Position numbers and translations under genes: made by a program | Origin: Rubritalea tangerina | GTDB taxonomy: Bacteria > Verrucomicrobiota > Verrucomicrobiia > Verrucomicrobiales > Akkermansiaceae | DNA length: 64,000 nucleotides | Reading direction: 5' to 3' | NCBI RefSeq assembly: GCF_042683245.1 | Contig: NZ_JBHUJB010000033.1 | Span: 1 to 64,000, forward strand | The notes under the pieces: model-generated | Told to the model about the DNA's origin: nothing | The model's input: the letters and a program-made list of their open reading frames with translations, nothing else | Databases searched by the model: none | Shown here: positions 14,830 to 22,872 of the stretch, piece by piece | How positions within the stretch are numbered: the stretch's first letter is position 1 | Layout of the letters: every line of letters begins with the position of its first letter

Positions 14830-17333
14830 AGTCTGCGGAAAACGAGTCCTGCTAGGAAGAGTGAGAATGCCAAGTAGATGAAGAGCCATGAGGCATTAGA
14901 ATAGCTGGTGGCAGGAGCTGAGGTTTCGAAGATGGTGTTTACAGATGGGGATGGTAGTGCGGTGATGAATGGATCAGTGATGTTAGTGAGTTTGTATTCT
15001 TTGGGGTATGAGCGTTGCCAGTTGATAGTTTTGGTAAGTTCGGCGAGTTTATCGTGGAGGCGGATGTTGAGGGTTTGGGCATCATCGATTGGGAGGGTAC
15101 CTGAGTAATTGCCGAGGCCAGTTTGGGTGAGAGTGAAGGGGACGGGGTTACCATCTTGATTGGTGACTTTGAGGTCCCAGGGGACGAGTTCGACACTATC
15201 ACCTTTTGGGTCACGTCGTTTGGCAGTAATGGTGAGTTGGTCGCCGGATTGGGTGAGGGTAGCGGAGAGGCCTGCGGATTCTTCTTTTCTGGCGATACTT
15301 CTAAGTGTTTGGGCCCAGAAGGGGGCACCTGTGGCGGAGCTGAGCCATTCACCGCCCCATTTTTCTGTGAGGTCTGAAGTGTAAGCGGCACCGATGCCGA
15401 GACCGTAGCGGGAGATGGCGAGGAGTGGGTCACCAGTTTCAGCTGCTAGGAGGACTTGGGCTGTGGGTTTCGGGCGTGTCATGACGTAGCCAAGGACGAA
15501 TGGGAGTTCACTTTTTTCGTAGCCATTGAGGAGGGGGTGGTCGCCGACGATGATGGAATTAAATAGGTCTTCTTTGATCGATGAGCGTGAAGCTTTCATC
15601 GTTTCTTTTGTGAAGATTTGCGGCATTTTTTCTGGGTCATTGGTTTCGTAGTAACGGCCCATACCTTCGGCGGCAATTCGCTGCATAAGGTCTTTGGCGG
15701 CTCCACTTCCGAGAGCGACAGTAGAGACGGTCATTTGCTCATTTGCCATTTCTTGGGTGAGAGTTTGGAAGTCTGCTTCTTGGGTTTGGCCATCTGAGAG
15801 GATGATCATGTGCTTAATTTTAGCAGTGGCTTCTTGGAGGATGGCTCTACCTTCTAACATCGCAGGATAGAGATTGGTACCACCTGAGGCGGCGAGTGAG
15901 CTAATGGCATTGGTGATGCTGGCCTGGTCTGAGGCTGAGGTGAGTGGGCAGACGAGCTGAGGTGCGCCGTCGAAGCCGAGGACGGCGATTTGGTCATTGG
16001 GGCTGAGAAGTTCAGCGGCTGCGATGGCGGAGGCGCGCGCCATGGCGATGGGGGTACCGCTCATGGAGCCACTTTTATCGATGACAAGCACCATCGCGAG
16101 GCTGGGCTTTTGCTTTTCTTTTTCGTAGCGGGATGTGAGTGGCAGAACATCTTCGACGGGTGATTTAAAGTAGCCGCCGAGTCCGTAGGAATTTTCAGAT
16201 CCTAACATGAGTAGTCCACCGCCAAAGTCAGTGACATACCGACTGATGTTATGCATCTGCTCGGTGCTCATTGAGGTGGCGGAAACGTTGGCAAGGATGA
16301 GACCATCATAGGAGAGGAGCTCGTTGAAGTTATTAGGTATTCCATATTCACCGCGCAGCTCGAGGGTGATGCCTTGTTTTTTCATAGCGCGGGCGAGTGG
16401 GCGCATTTGTTTTTCATCTTCGTGAATGACGAGGAAGCGTGGGAGCCCTTTGACTTTGATGGTGGTATTTGCGGAATTATTTGAGGTGAAGTGATCTTGC
16501 TTTGGGATAATTTCGAGGGCCCATTGGCTGGCGCCGGCGGTGTGCATTTCGGTATCGAAGTGGACTTCGGTTTCGGAGTCGGCAGGGAGGTTGACCTTTT
16601 CTTTTGCGACGACAATGCCGCGGTGAAGGAGTCTGGCTTCTACGGCTTGTTCGACATTGGAGATCAGTTTCGCGGTGAGTCGAAGCATTTCACCTTGGTA
16701 GGCGAATTGGGTTGAGGGTTCGAGCGAGACGACAGCAACTTCTGGATCTTGGAGTGGGGAGAGTGGGTGAAAGACGACGTCGATATTTTCTTTTTTAAGG
16801 ATGTTGAGTGCGGATTCACTGAGGTCTTCGGTATTTCTGGCGTCACTCATGAGGACGAGCCGCTTTGCCTTATCGGTAGGGAACACGGTGCGCATGGCCT
16901 TGAGGGCATTCGCGATGGGAGTGGATGCGCGGAAGTTACTTTCGGAGGTGCCAGCGATGGCTTGTTCTACGAATGCGTCAAGTTGTTCAGCGTTTTGTTT
17001 ACGGACTTTTGATCCGAACAAGAAGATTTCAGAGCTATCGTTAGAGCTTTTATTTTTGTTAGATTGTTGGATCCAAGAGCTTGCTTCTTTGAGGGATTGT
17101 GGGTCGATGGACTGTGAGGCATCGACGAGGTAGACGACGTGGAGGTCATCGATATCTTGTTTGATATGAGGTCTGCAGAGGGCGATGACGAGGGCGACGA
17201 ACCCGAGGGCTCGGAGGGCGAGGCTGAGGTTTTTTTTCCAGCTTACTTGATCGACGAGTGAGCGTCTCCAAAACCAGAGGAGGGGGATGAGGAGCAGTAG
17301 GAGGAAGAGTGATGTGGTGTTACCAAAGGTCAT
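14826..17333 (-). CDS. Large membrane protein with two VWA domains and a glutamine-amidotransferase-like domain
   Basis: An 835-residue protein. N-terminal membrane helices (SLFLLLLLIPLLWFW; LALRALGFVALVIAL) are followed by a first VWA domain (VDASQSIDPQ, about residue 72), a beta-sandwich, a class-I amidotransferase-like domain (about 300-395, DFGGGLLMLGSENSYGLGGY) and a second VWA domain with a full MIDAS (VIDKSGSMSG, about 415). The C-terminus ends in a membrane helix. Such proteins sit beside BatA-like and DUF58 genes in Planctomycetota and Verrucomicrobiota; the function is unproven. It lies 12 bases after the BatA-like gene and overlaps the PAP2 gene by 4 bases. Confidence 0.84.
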   Translation of the reverse strand: MTFGNTTSLFLLLLLIPLLWFWRRSLVDQVSWKKNLSLALRALGFVALVIALCRPHIKQDIDDLHVVYLVDASQSIDPQSLKEASSWIQQSNKNKSSNDSSEIFLFGSKVRKQNAEQLDAFVEQAIAGTSESNFRASTPIANALKAMRTVFPTDKAKRLVLMSDARNTEDLSESALNILKKENIDVVFHPLSPLQDPEVAVVSLEPSTQFAYQGEMLRLTAKLISNVEQAVEARLLHRGIVVAKEKVNLPADSETEVHFDTEMHTAGASQWALEIIPKQDHFTSNNSANTTIKVKGLPRFLVIHEDEKQMRPLARAMKKQGITLELRGEYGIPNNFNELLSYDGLILANVSATSMSTEQMHNISRYVTDFGGGLLMLGSENSYGLGGYFKSPVEDVLPLTSRYEKEKQKPSLAMVLVIDKSGSMSGTPIAMARASAIAAAELLSPNDQIAVLGFDGAPQLVCPLTSASDQASITNAISSLAASGGTNLYPAMLEGRAILQEATAKIKHMIILSDGQTQEADFQTLTQEMANEQMTVSTVALGSGAAKDLMQRIAAEGMGRYYETNDPEKMPQIFTKETMKASRSSIKEDLFNSIIVGDHPLLNGYEKSELPFVLGYVMTRPKPTAQVLLAAETGDPLLAISRYGLGIGAAYTSDLTEKWGGEWLSSATGAPFWAQTLRSIARKEESAGLSATLTQSGDQLTITAKRRDPKGDSVELVPWDLKVTNQDGNPVPFTLTQTGLGNYSGTLPIDDAQTLNIRLHDKLAELTKTINWQRSYPKEYKLTNITDPFITALPSPSVNTIFETSAPATSYSNASWLFIYLAFSLFLAGLVFRRL

Positions 17334-17345
17334 GAGATATTGTGT

Positions 17346-19133
17346 CTAACCGACTTTACGGCGGTGGTATAAAGCTTCTTCAGTGATGGCGAAAAGGGCG
17401 GCGGCAAGGACGAGCCACCAGGCGATGGGCCACCCGCTGGAGGGTTGGGATTGTTCTGGGGTGGTGGAGGCTTGGGGTTGAATGCCTGACTCTGAGGCGG
17501 AGAGGACAGCTGAGCCAGTGTGCCAATCTTGGTTGCTGGTAGTATAGGAATAGCCTCCGAGTTTATTGAGAGCGTGGGTGGCTGGGACATTGTTGCTCAC
17601 GACGTCGGTGCTGTGGCTTCCGTGGAATGTTTGTTGGATGTGGCTAGAGTTAGTGGGGACAGTGACGCTGGCACCATTTTTGACAACGGAGGGGAGTTCT
17701 TGTTCGCGGCCGGCGAGGTAGCGAGCGGCATTATGGACCATGATGGGGAACCAGGGTGAGAGGTAGAAATTATCGAGGGAGGGCTGGAAGTTTGCCACGA
17801 CGACTTTCTTATCCTCGTGTTGGTGTTCGTAGAGCAATGGGGTGCCATTGAGTTCTCTGAGAATCACCACGGCGTTGTCCGGAGCATCCATTTTGACGGC
17901 ACCTGCGAAGTGCATGTTGTCGAGGTTGAGGTGTTTGGTGAGTGGGTGGTCTTTGACGAGCTCATCGACGACGACGTGTTCGAGCATTTCACCAGTGATA
18001 TCCCAGTGTGGGGAGTCAGCGCTGGGTGCGAAAACGAGGCTGGATGGTGCCTGTTGGTGTAGTGAGCCTTGTCCGACGTGGACTTGAGCGGAGCCGTTAT
18101 CGAGCACCTCGAGGAGGTTTTCCGCGTCGCTGAATGCTTGGATGCAGCGTGCATAGAAGTAGTTATTTTGGGAGTCGAGAGAGATCCCGATTGCTTTTGA
18201 GTGGTTGAGTCCGAGGATTGCTTGGTTATCCTCGAGGAAGCTGTCTTGGTGACTGACATCGAGTTGCCAGAGTCCCGGTTCGGCATCATCGATTTCGACG
18301 ACTTCGCTGAGGGAATTGTTTGCAGGGATGGTGACGGTAATGAGTTTCGCGATTCTACCCGATGCTTTATGGCTAAGTTCTAATTCAACGTCGGTGTCTT
18401 CTGGGTGGGTGGACTGGAGGGTGAAGAAGAGTTTGGCACGCTGGTCATTGAGTGGTGCAATATCGGCTGCAGTGATACCAACATTGGGAGGGGTGGACTG
18501 GGTAAGCGTGATGAGCTCGACTTGAGACGGGAGCTGCTCAGCGTGAGCTGCGTTATCGGTGACGAAGAGGACGCGGCAGTGAGCGGGGGAGGCTTCAGAG
18601 TGTTCTAACAACGACAATTCATGTAAAGCACGTGGGTCGAAGGGGAGGCTGCTGGCTTCGAGGGTGTGGAGTGCTTCGAGGAGTGCGTTGGGGTTATTAG
18701 TGAGGTTGCAGTGGTAGTGGAGTTGGGAGTCGGCAGTCGCGAGCGCGACTCGCGATCCACCCTCGACTGATTTGAGCCAGCTGGTGATGGTATCTCGGGC
18801 GGCATCAAAGCGGTTTGATCCTTCATTGGTTCCGCGCATGGAGACGGAGCTATCGAGAATGATGAGGAGGTCTTGGGATTCTTTTTTATCACCGAGTTGG
18901 GGGTTCGTTAGAGAGAATGCTGCGAGCGTGAAGGCGATGGCCATGAGGAGGAGTGACCAAAGGTTGCGCATTTTTTTGAACCAGAAGTGCGAAGATTTTT
19001 CCTCGAGGACTTTTTGCCAAAGGAAGAGGGCATTGGTGACTCGCTTGCGTGGTTTCGTCTTCATGAAGTAGACGGCCACGAGTGGGAGGATGGCGAGGAG
19101 GCTCCAGAGGTAAGCTGGGTTTAAGAGGTTCAT
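17346..19133 (-). CDS. BatA-like VWA membrane protein, long form
   Basis: A 595-residue protein beginning with the BatA N-terminal domain: a helix at residues 8-24 (LWSLLAILPLVAVYF) and a second near 60-80. A VWA domain with an intact MIDAS (ILDSSVSMRG) follows, then an extended beta-rich region of about 300 residues and a final membrane helix (PIAWWLVLAAALFAITEEALY). This BatA-N plus VWA plus extra C-terminal architecture is typical of the second Bat cluster type. It overlaps the DUF58 gene by 4 bases at its start and precedes the double-VWA gene by 12 bases. Confidence 0.84.
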   Translation of the reverse strand: MNLLNPAYLWSLLAILPLVAVYFMKTKPRKRVTNALFLWQKVLEEKSSHFWFKKMRNLWSLLLMAIAFTLAAFSLTNPQLGDKKESQDLLIILDSSVSMRGTNEGSNRFDAARDTITSWLKSVEGGSRVALATADSQLHYHCNLTNNPNALLEALHTLEASSLPFDPRALHELSLLEHSEASPAHCRVLFVTDNAAHAEQLPSQVELITLTQSTPPNVGITAADIAPLNDQRAKLFFTLQSTHPEDTDVELELSHKASGRIAKLITVTIPANNSLSEVVEIDDAEPGLWQLDVSHQDSFLEDNQAILGLNHSKAIGISLDSQNNYFYARCIQAFSDAENLLEVLDNGSAQVHVGQGSLHQQAPSSLVFAPSADSPHWDITGEMLEHVVVDELVKDHPLTKHLNLDNMHFAGAVKMDAPDNAVVILRELNGTPLLYEHQHEDKKVVVANFQPSLDNFYLSPWFPIMVHNAARYLAGREQELPSVVKNGASVTVPTNSSHIQQTFHGSHSTDVVSNNVPATHALNKLGGYSYTTSNQDWHTGSAVLSASESGIQPQASTTPEQSQPSSGWPIAWWLVLAAALFAITEEALYHRRKVG

Positions 19134-20014
19134 GCGACGAGTCCTCCTTTACGTAGTAGGCCTTGGATGACGACATCGAAGTCGTCTTCGGTGGTGATTG
19201 AGGTGAGGCCAATGGCCTTTTTTCGGCAATAGGATTTGAGGGAATCGTTCCAATCTGCCATGGCTTTTTTATACGCTGCGGCCTCGGCTTCGGTGATAGT
19301 GACTTTTTGGGTGGTACCTGTTTCGCTGCATACGAGGTTGGCGTCACCGAGCCATTGGCATTCGAGGTCAGCAGGGTCGTGGATTTGGAGGCAGTAGATG
19401 TCGTGTCCGGCGCCTTGGAGGATACGGAGGCCGTCATCAAAGCCGTGAGGGAAGAGGAAGTCAGAGATGACGATGACGATACCGCGCTTTCGGTGGCGCG
19501 CCTGGAGTGCTTTACAGCATTGTTTAAAGCGTGTGTCGTTGCCTGTGCTCTTGGTGTTTTCAAGTGCACGGAGGAATGGCAGTGTTTTTCCTCTGCCGCG
19601 TGAAGGTTGGAGGATATGTTCGAGCTTATCTGATAGGCTGTATGTGACGAGTCGGTCTAGGCTATTGAGGGCGATGTAACCTAGGCTGGCTGCGAGCCTT
19701 TTGGCTGCATCTAGTTTCGAGTGCATGGAGGGGCTGCAATCTAACATCACGTAGACTGTAGTATCTTCTTCGACCTCGAAGAGTTTCACTAACAACTGTT
19801 CGATACGCGCATAGACTTTCCAGTCGATGGCACGGTAGTCGTCACCGAGTTGGTACTCGGAGTAGTCAGCGAAGTCGATTCCTGAGCCTTTGCGTTCGGT
19901 TCGGCGGTCAGCTTGGAGGTTGCCTTTGAGAATACGCTGTGCGAGCAGGTAGAGGGCGTCTAGCTGGCTGATAAACTTGGGATCAGTTAGCGATGGATGT
20001 TTGGAGTCAGCCAT
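19130..20014 (-). CDS. DUF58 domain protein
   Basis: A 294-residue DUF58 protein. It has the conserved RKGSGIDFADYSEYQLGDDY / RAIDWKVYARIEQ block near residues 40-72 and a VWA-like core (YVMLDCSPSM; IVIVISDFLFPHG). It is the second DUF58 protein of the window and belongs to a different subgroup from the one at the left edge (GDDYRAIDWKVYAR against GDDVRMIDWKVTAR). It overlaps the BatA-like gene by 4 bases. A 222-base gap containing a dispersed repeat separates it from MoxR, so it may have its own promoter. Confidence 0.87.
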   Translation of the reverse strand: MADSKHPSLTDPKFISQLDALYLLAQRILKGNLQADRRTERKGSGIDFADYSEYQLGDDYRAIDWKVYARIEQLLVKLFEVEEDTTVYVMLDCSPSMHSKLDAAKRLAASLGYIALNSLDRLVTYSLSDKLEHILQPSRGRGKTLPFLRALENTKSTGNDTRFKQCCKALQARHRKRGIVIVISDFLFPHGFDDGLRILQGAGHDIYCLQIHDPADLECQWLGDANLVCSETGTTQKVTITEAEAAAYKKAMADWNDSLKSYCRKKAIGLTSITTEDDFDVVIQGLLRKGGLVA

Positions 20015-20029
20015 ATGTTGGGTGAAGTT

Positions 20030-20148
20030 ATACCATCTCTCGATTCGGAATAGACGAATGGAGTGTGGTTCAGTCTTGTGAAGTTTGCGCTACGCGATTT
20101 TAGAGTATATTGGATAAGCTATTGTAATATCATCGTTGTCATTCAGTT
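20030..20148 (+). repeat. 119-bp dispersed repeat, copy A
   Basis: This stretch aligns without gaps to 34178-34296 in the same orientation, with 17 mismatches in 119 by hand count (about 86% identity). The best-kept core is TCTTGTGAAGTTTGCGCT, then CGCGATTTTAGAGTA. The repeat begins 15 bases upstream of the DUF58 start codon, within the Bat-type cluster. Confidence 0.88.
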
Positions 20149-20236
20149 GTCCCGCGCGTGTGGGACTCCTTCATTCCGCATTGATGTTCAGTAAGCTCAT
20201 TCCGACCATTCATCCATTCCGTCTCACTCAATGGTA
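20149..20236. other. Intergenic remainder between repeat A and moxR
   Basis: Non-coding. It contains three copies of CATTCCG (in TTCATTCCGCATT, CTCATTCCGACC and TCCATTCCGTCTC) within about 60 bases, and no convincing promoter or terminator. Confidence 0.4.
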
Positions 20237-21226
20237 TTAGACGAGGCTTGGCTGTTTAGAGCTGACTTGCTCAACGATTTCGTCGATGAGTTGGTCTGTT
20301 TTGATACCTTCGGCTTCCCCCTCGAAAGAGAGGATCATGCGGTGGCGCAGTGCTTGACGGGCGACAGATTTGACATCTTCTTCAGCGACATGGAAGCGAC
20401 CATCGAGAAGAGCCTTAGCGCGAGCGGCAGAGAGCATGGCTTGTCCGGCACGAGGCGAGGCGCCGTTGCGGACGAATTGTTTGACGCTCTTGGGTGAGTT
20501 TTCGTCTTCTGGATGGGTGGCGCGTACGAGTCTGACGAGGAAGGACTGTACTTCTGGAGCGACGGGTACTTCGCGCAGTGTGTTACCCATGCGGATGACA
20601 TCTTCACCGGAAGCGACGGCTTCTACTTCGGGGACTGATTTTCCACCGGTACGATTGAGGATTTCGAAGAATTCGTCGTGAGTTGGGAGTGCGACTTCTA
20701 ATTTAAAGAAGAAGCGGTCGAGCTGGGCTTCAGGAAGTGGGTAGGTGCCATCATTTTCGATTGGGTTTTGGGTAGCCATTACGAAGAATGGGAGTGGCAG
20801 TTTGTGCGTGATATTAGCCACAGTGGCAGTTTTTTCCTGCATGGTTTCTAACAATGCAGACTGAGTTTTTGGGGTGGCACGGTTGATTTCGTCAGCGAGC
20901 AAGAGGTTACAGAAGATGGGTCCAGGTTGGAACTCGAGCTCACGGCGGTCACCTTTATCGACGAGGACTTGGGTGCCGACAACATCACTAGGTAGGAGGT
21001 CGGGAGTGAACTGGATACGTTTAAAGTCGACCGAGAGTGCTTTTGATAGGGCGTTTACGAGAGAGGTTTTACCGACTCCGGGCACGCCTTCTAACAACAC
21101 GTGTCCACCGCAGCAGATACTGATCATGACATCTTCGATGATTTCGTTTTGTCCGACGATGAAGCGTGAGACTTCGTCTTTAACTTTGGTGAATGTTTCT
21201 TTGAAGTGGGTGACGTCGTTTTCCAT
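20237..21226 (-). CDS. MoxR-family AAA ATPase
   Basis: A 329-residue AAA+ ATPase. Walker A is LLEGVPGVGKTS, Walker B LLLADEINRA, sensor FVMATQNPIENDGTYPLPEA and arginine-bearing AQLDRFFFK, all standard for MoxR. MoxR proteins act as chaperone-like partners of VWA/DUF58 proteins, assembling or activating envelope or metalloenzyme complexes. It follows the 118-residue gene by 20 bases and lies 222 bases before the DUF58 gene. The ATG at 21226 gives the usual short lead-in before FIVGQNEIIEDVMISI. Confidence 0.92.
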   Translation of the reverse strand: MENDVTHFKETFTKVKDEVSRFIVGQNEIIEDVMISICCGGHVLLEGVPGVGKTSLVNALSKALSVDFKRIQFTPDLLPSDVVGTQVLVDKGDRRELEFQPGPIFCNLLLADEINRATPKTQSALLETMQEKTATVANITHKLPLPFFVMATQNPIENDGTYPLPEAQLDRFFFKLEVALPTHDEFFEILNRTGGKSVPEVEAVASGEDVIRMGNTLREVPVAPEVQSFLVRLVRATHPEDENSPKSVKQFVRNGASPRAGQAMLSAARAKALLDGRFHVAEEDVKSVARQALRHRMILSFEGEAEGIKTDQLIDEIVEQVSSKQPSLV

Positions 21227-21246
21227 AATAGGTTTTGGGTAGGTGA

Positions 21247-21603
21247 TTATTGGTTAGTTGATTGGTCGGCATCGTGGATACGTTTGAAGTATTCGCGGAC
21301 ACCGGATTTAAGTTCTTCAGGGACATCGTCACGTTCGACGAAGGATTCCATTTGGCGTGAGAAGTCTTGGGCTTTTTTGGTGGTGTAGTTACCGGAGACA
21401 CCGGAGCCTGACTCGGCCTCTTCAATTTTTGAGAGTGACGGGCCACCACCTTTTTGTCCGGAGAGTTGTTCGAGTGCTCCGTTATTTTCTAGTTCATCGC
21501 CTGGTTTTTTACGGGACTCAGATGTGGCGGAACCTGGAGCGAGGCCGTTGCAGGGTTTGAGGGCGAGTTTATTGGATTGTTGGTCAGAAAACTTCTGACA
21601 CAT
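21247..21603 (-). CDS. Small hypothetical protein of the Bat-type cluster
   Basis: 118 residues, hydrophilic and without membrane segments. A low-complexity Gly/Ser/Lys middle precedes a helical C-terminal motif, VPEELKSGVREYFKRIHDAD. Short C-terminal modules of this VPEE..REYF type are found near MoxR/DUF58 genes in related bacteria, often at the end of a larger coiled-coil protein, so this gene may be a split partner of the coiled-coil gene 12 bases upstream. No enzymatic motif is present. The gene is accepted because it fits tightly between two clear genes in the same operon. Confidence 0.6.
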   Translation of the reverse strand: MCQKFSDQQSNKLALKPCNGLAPGSATSESRKKPGDELENNGALEQLSGQKGGGPSLSKIEEAESGSGVSGNYTTKKAQDFSRQMESFVERDDVPEELKSGVREYFKRIHDADQSTNQ

Positions 21604-21615
21604 TGAGAGGTTCTT

Positions 21616-22836
21616 TCAGAGGCCGTCGAGGCGTTTTTTGGCGCTTTGTCTGGCCTGCATGCGGATCCATTTATTGGCAACTTGGTTGAGTGCATTATTG
21701 CATTGGGGGAGTTTGGCGTTGAAGGCGTCGAAGTTGGCATTGGGGTTGCGTTGGAACTCGAGCTCGACTTGTTTGAGTTGGTTAGCGAGTTCTTTTGCTT
21801 GGGCATCGAGTGCTTGCATGTCTGCGCCGAGCCCGAGGCTACCAGCGGCACCAGCGCCTGCGCTATTGCCTGATGAGGATTTGGAAGCTGCGGAGAGTTG
21901 TTTAGAAACTGATCGCAGTTTTTCGATTTGTTTTTTGAGTGCCGCGATTTGTTCTTTTGTTGCTTTTTTGCCAGTGGGTTTTTTGACGGCGAGTTGTTTG
22001 AGTTTTTTGGCTGCGTCGTTGAGTTTTTTATCTTCGAGGTCTTTAGCGATTTGTTTGGCTTCTTTTGAGCTAGATTTTTTAAGATTTTTGATCGCTTTTT
22101 TGAGTGTTTCTTCGTCGCGTTTTTGTTCGAGTTCTTTGGACATTTCGCGGGCTTTTTGTTCGAGTCTGGCGAATTGTCTTGCGGCTTCTTTGCGGTTACC
22201 GGTGGCCTCGAGTTGGTCGACATGTTTTTTGAGTGTATCGAGGTCGAGTTCTTTGGCTTCATCGTCGCTGAGGTCTTTTTCCATGTCGTCGACGATTTTT
22301 TTGAGGGCGTCGATGGCTTCAGCGGATCGGTCTAGCGTGGTAGCTTCATCTGCTTGGCGATCGAGCACACCTTGGGAAGTGGGGATGAGCGCCATGGAAG
22401 CAGTGGCGGTGGTGAGCAGGAGAGCGAGGACGGCGAGCTTTTTCGAGTAACGCAGTGGGATGGTTTGAGGGTCACAGCTAGCGAGTTGCGTAGTGGTCCA
22501 TTGTTCCTGCATCGAGCTGAGCTGGGAGTCTTGGGACTCGGATAGGTGGAGGGAGGTGACAATACCGTTTTTGAGGTCAAAGTGTTTGTCTGCAAAGTGT
22601 GCTGCGTGGCGGTGGTTTGCCCATGAGCGGAGGGCAAGAATGAGGGCGACGAGGAAGCTCAAGGTGCCAGAGATTGCAAAGATGAACCATGGGACAGAGT
22701 AGCCACGCAGGAGGTAGATCAAAGCTAAGAGGGTGCCCAGCAATGAGAAGCCAAGGGCGGCAAGAATCAGCGACCTAAGCGTGGTACTGAGGTTCAGCCG
22801 CTTGGCTACGCGGTCTAGGAAGGGAGTGAATTTCAT
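21616..22836 (-). CDS. Membrane-anchored coiled-coil protein
   Basis: A 406-residue protein with three N-terminal membrane segments (about residues 20-38, 47-66 and 132-150), then about 240 residues of Lys/Glu/Ala/Leu-rich coiled coil (for example RKEAARQFARLEQKAREM, AAKKLKQL). A Ser/Gly linker and a helical tail ending RQSAKKRLDGL follow. The layout resembles DUF4175-type proteins of planctomycete and verrucomicrobial Bat-like clusters, but I cannot assign the family with certainty. It lies 36 bases after the giant TPR gene and 12 before the 118-residue gene, and probably anchors the complex to the inner membrane. Confidence 0.72.
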   Translation of the reverse strand: MKFTPFLDRVAKRLNLSTTLRSLILAALGFSLLGTLLALIYLLRGYSVPWFIFAISGTLSFLVALILALRSWANHRHAAHFADKHFDLKNGIVTSLHLSESQDSQLSSMQEQWTTTQLASCDPQTIPLRYSKKLAVLALLLTTATASMALIPTSQGVLDRQADEATTLDRSAEAIDALKKIVDDMEKDLSDDEAKELDLDTLKKHVDQLEATGNRKEAARQFARLEQKAREMSKELEQKRDEETLKKAIKNLKKSSSKEAKQIAKDLEDKKLNDAAKKLKQLAVKKPTGKKATKEQIAALKKQIEKLRSVSKQLSAASKSSSGNSAGAGAAGSLGLGADMQALDAQAKELANQLKQVELEFQRNPNANFDAFNAKLPQCNNALNQVANKWIRMQARQSAKKRLDGL

Positions 22837-22872
22837 AGTATCAACTGAGTTAGAATTCTTTAGAGGGGGGAG

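Noticed and set aside
14830..14889. Extended start of the PAP2 phosphatase
   Set aside because: It adds 20 residues before a good signal peptide and lies fully inside the upstream VWA gene. The ATGA overlap at 14826-14829 is the better junction.
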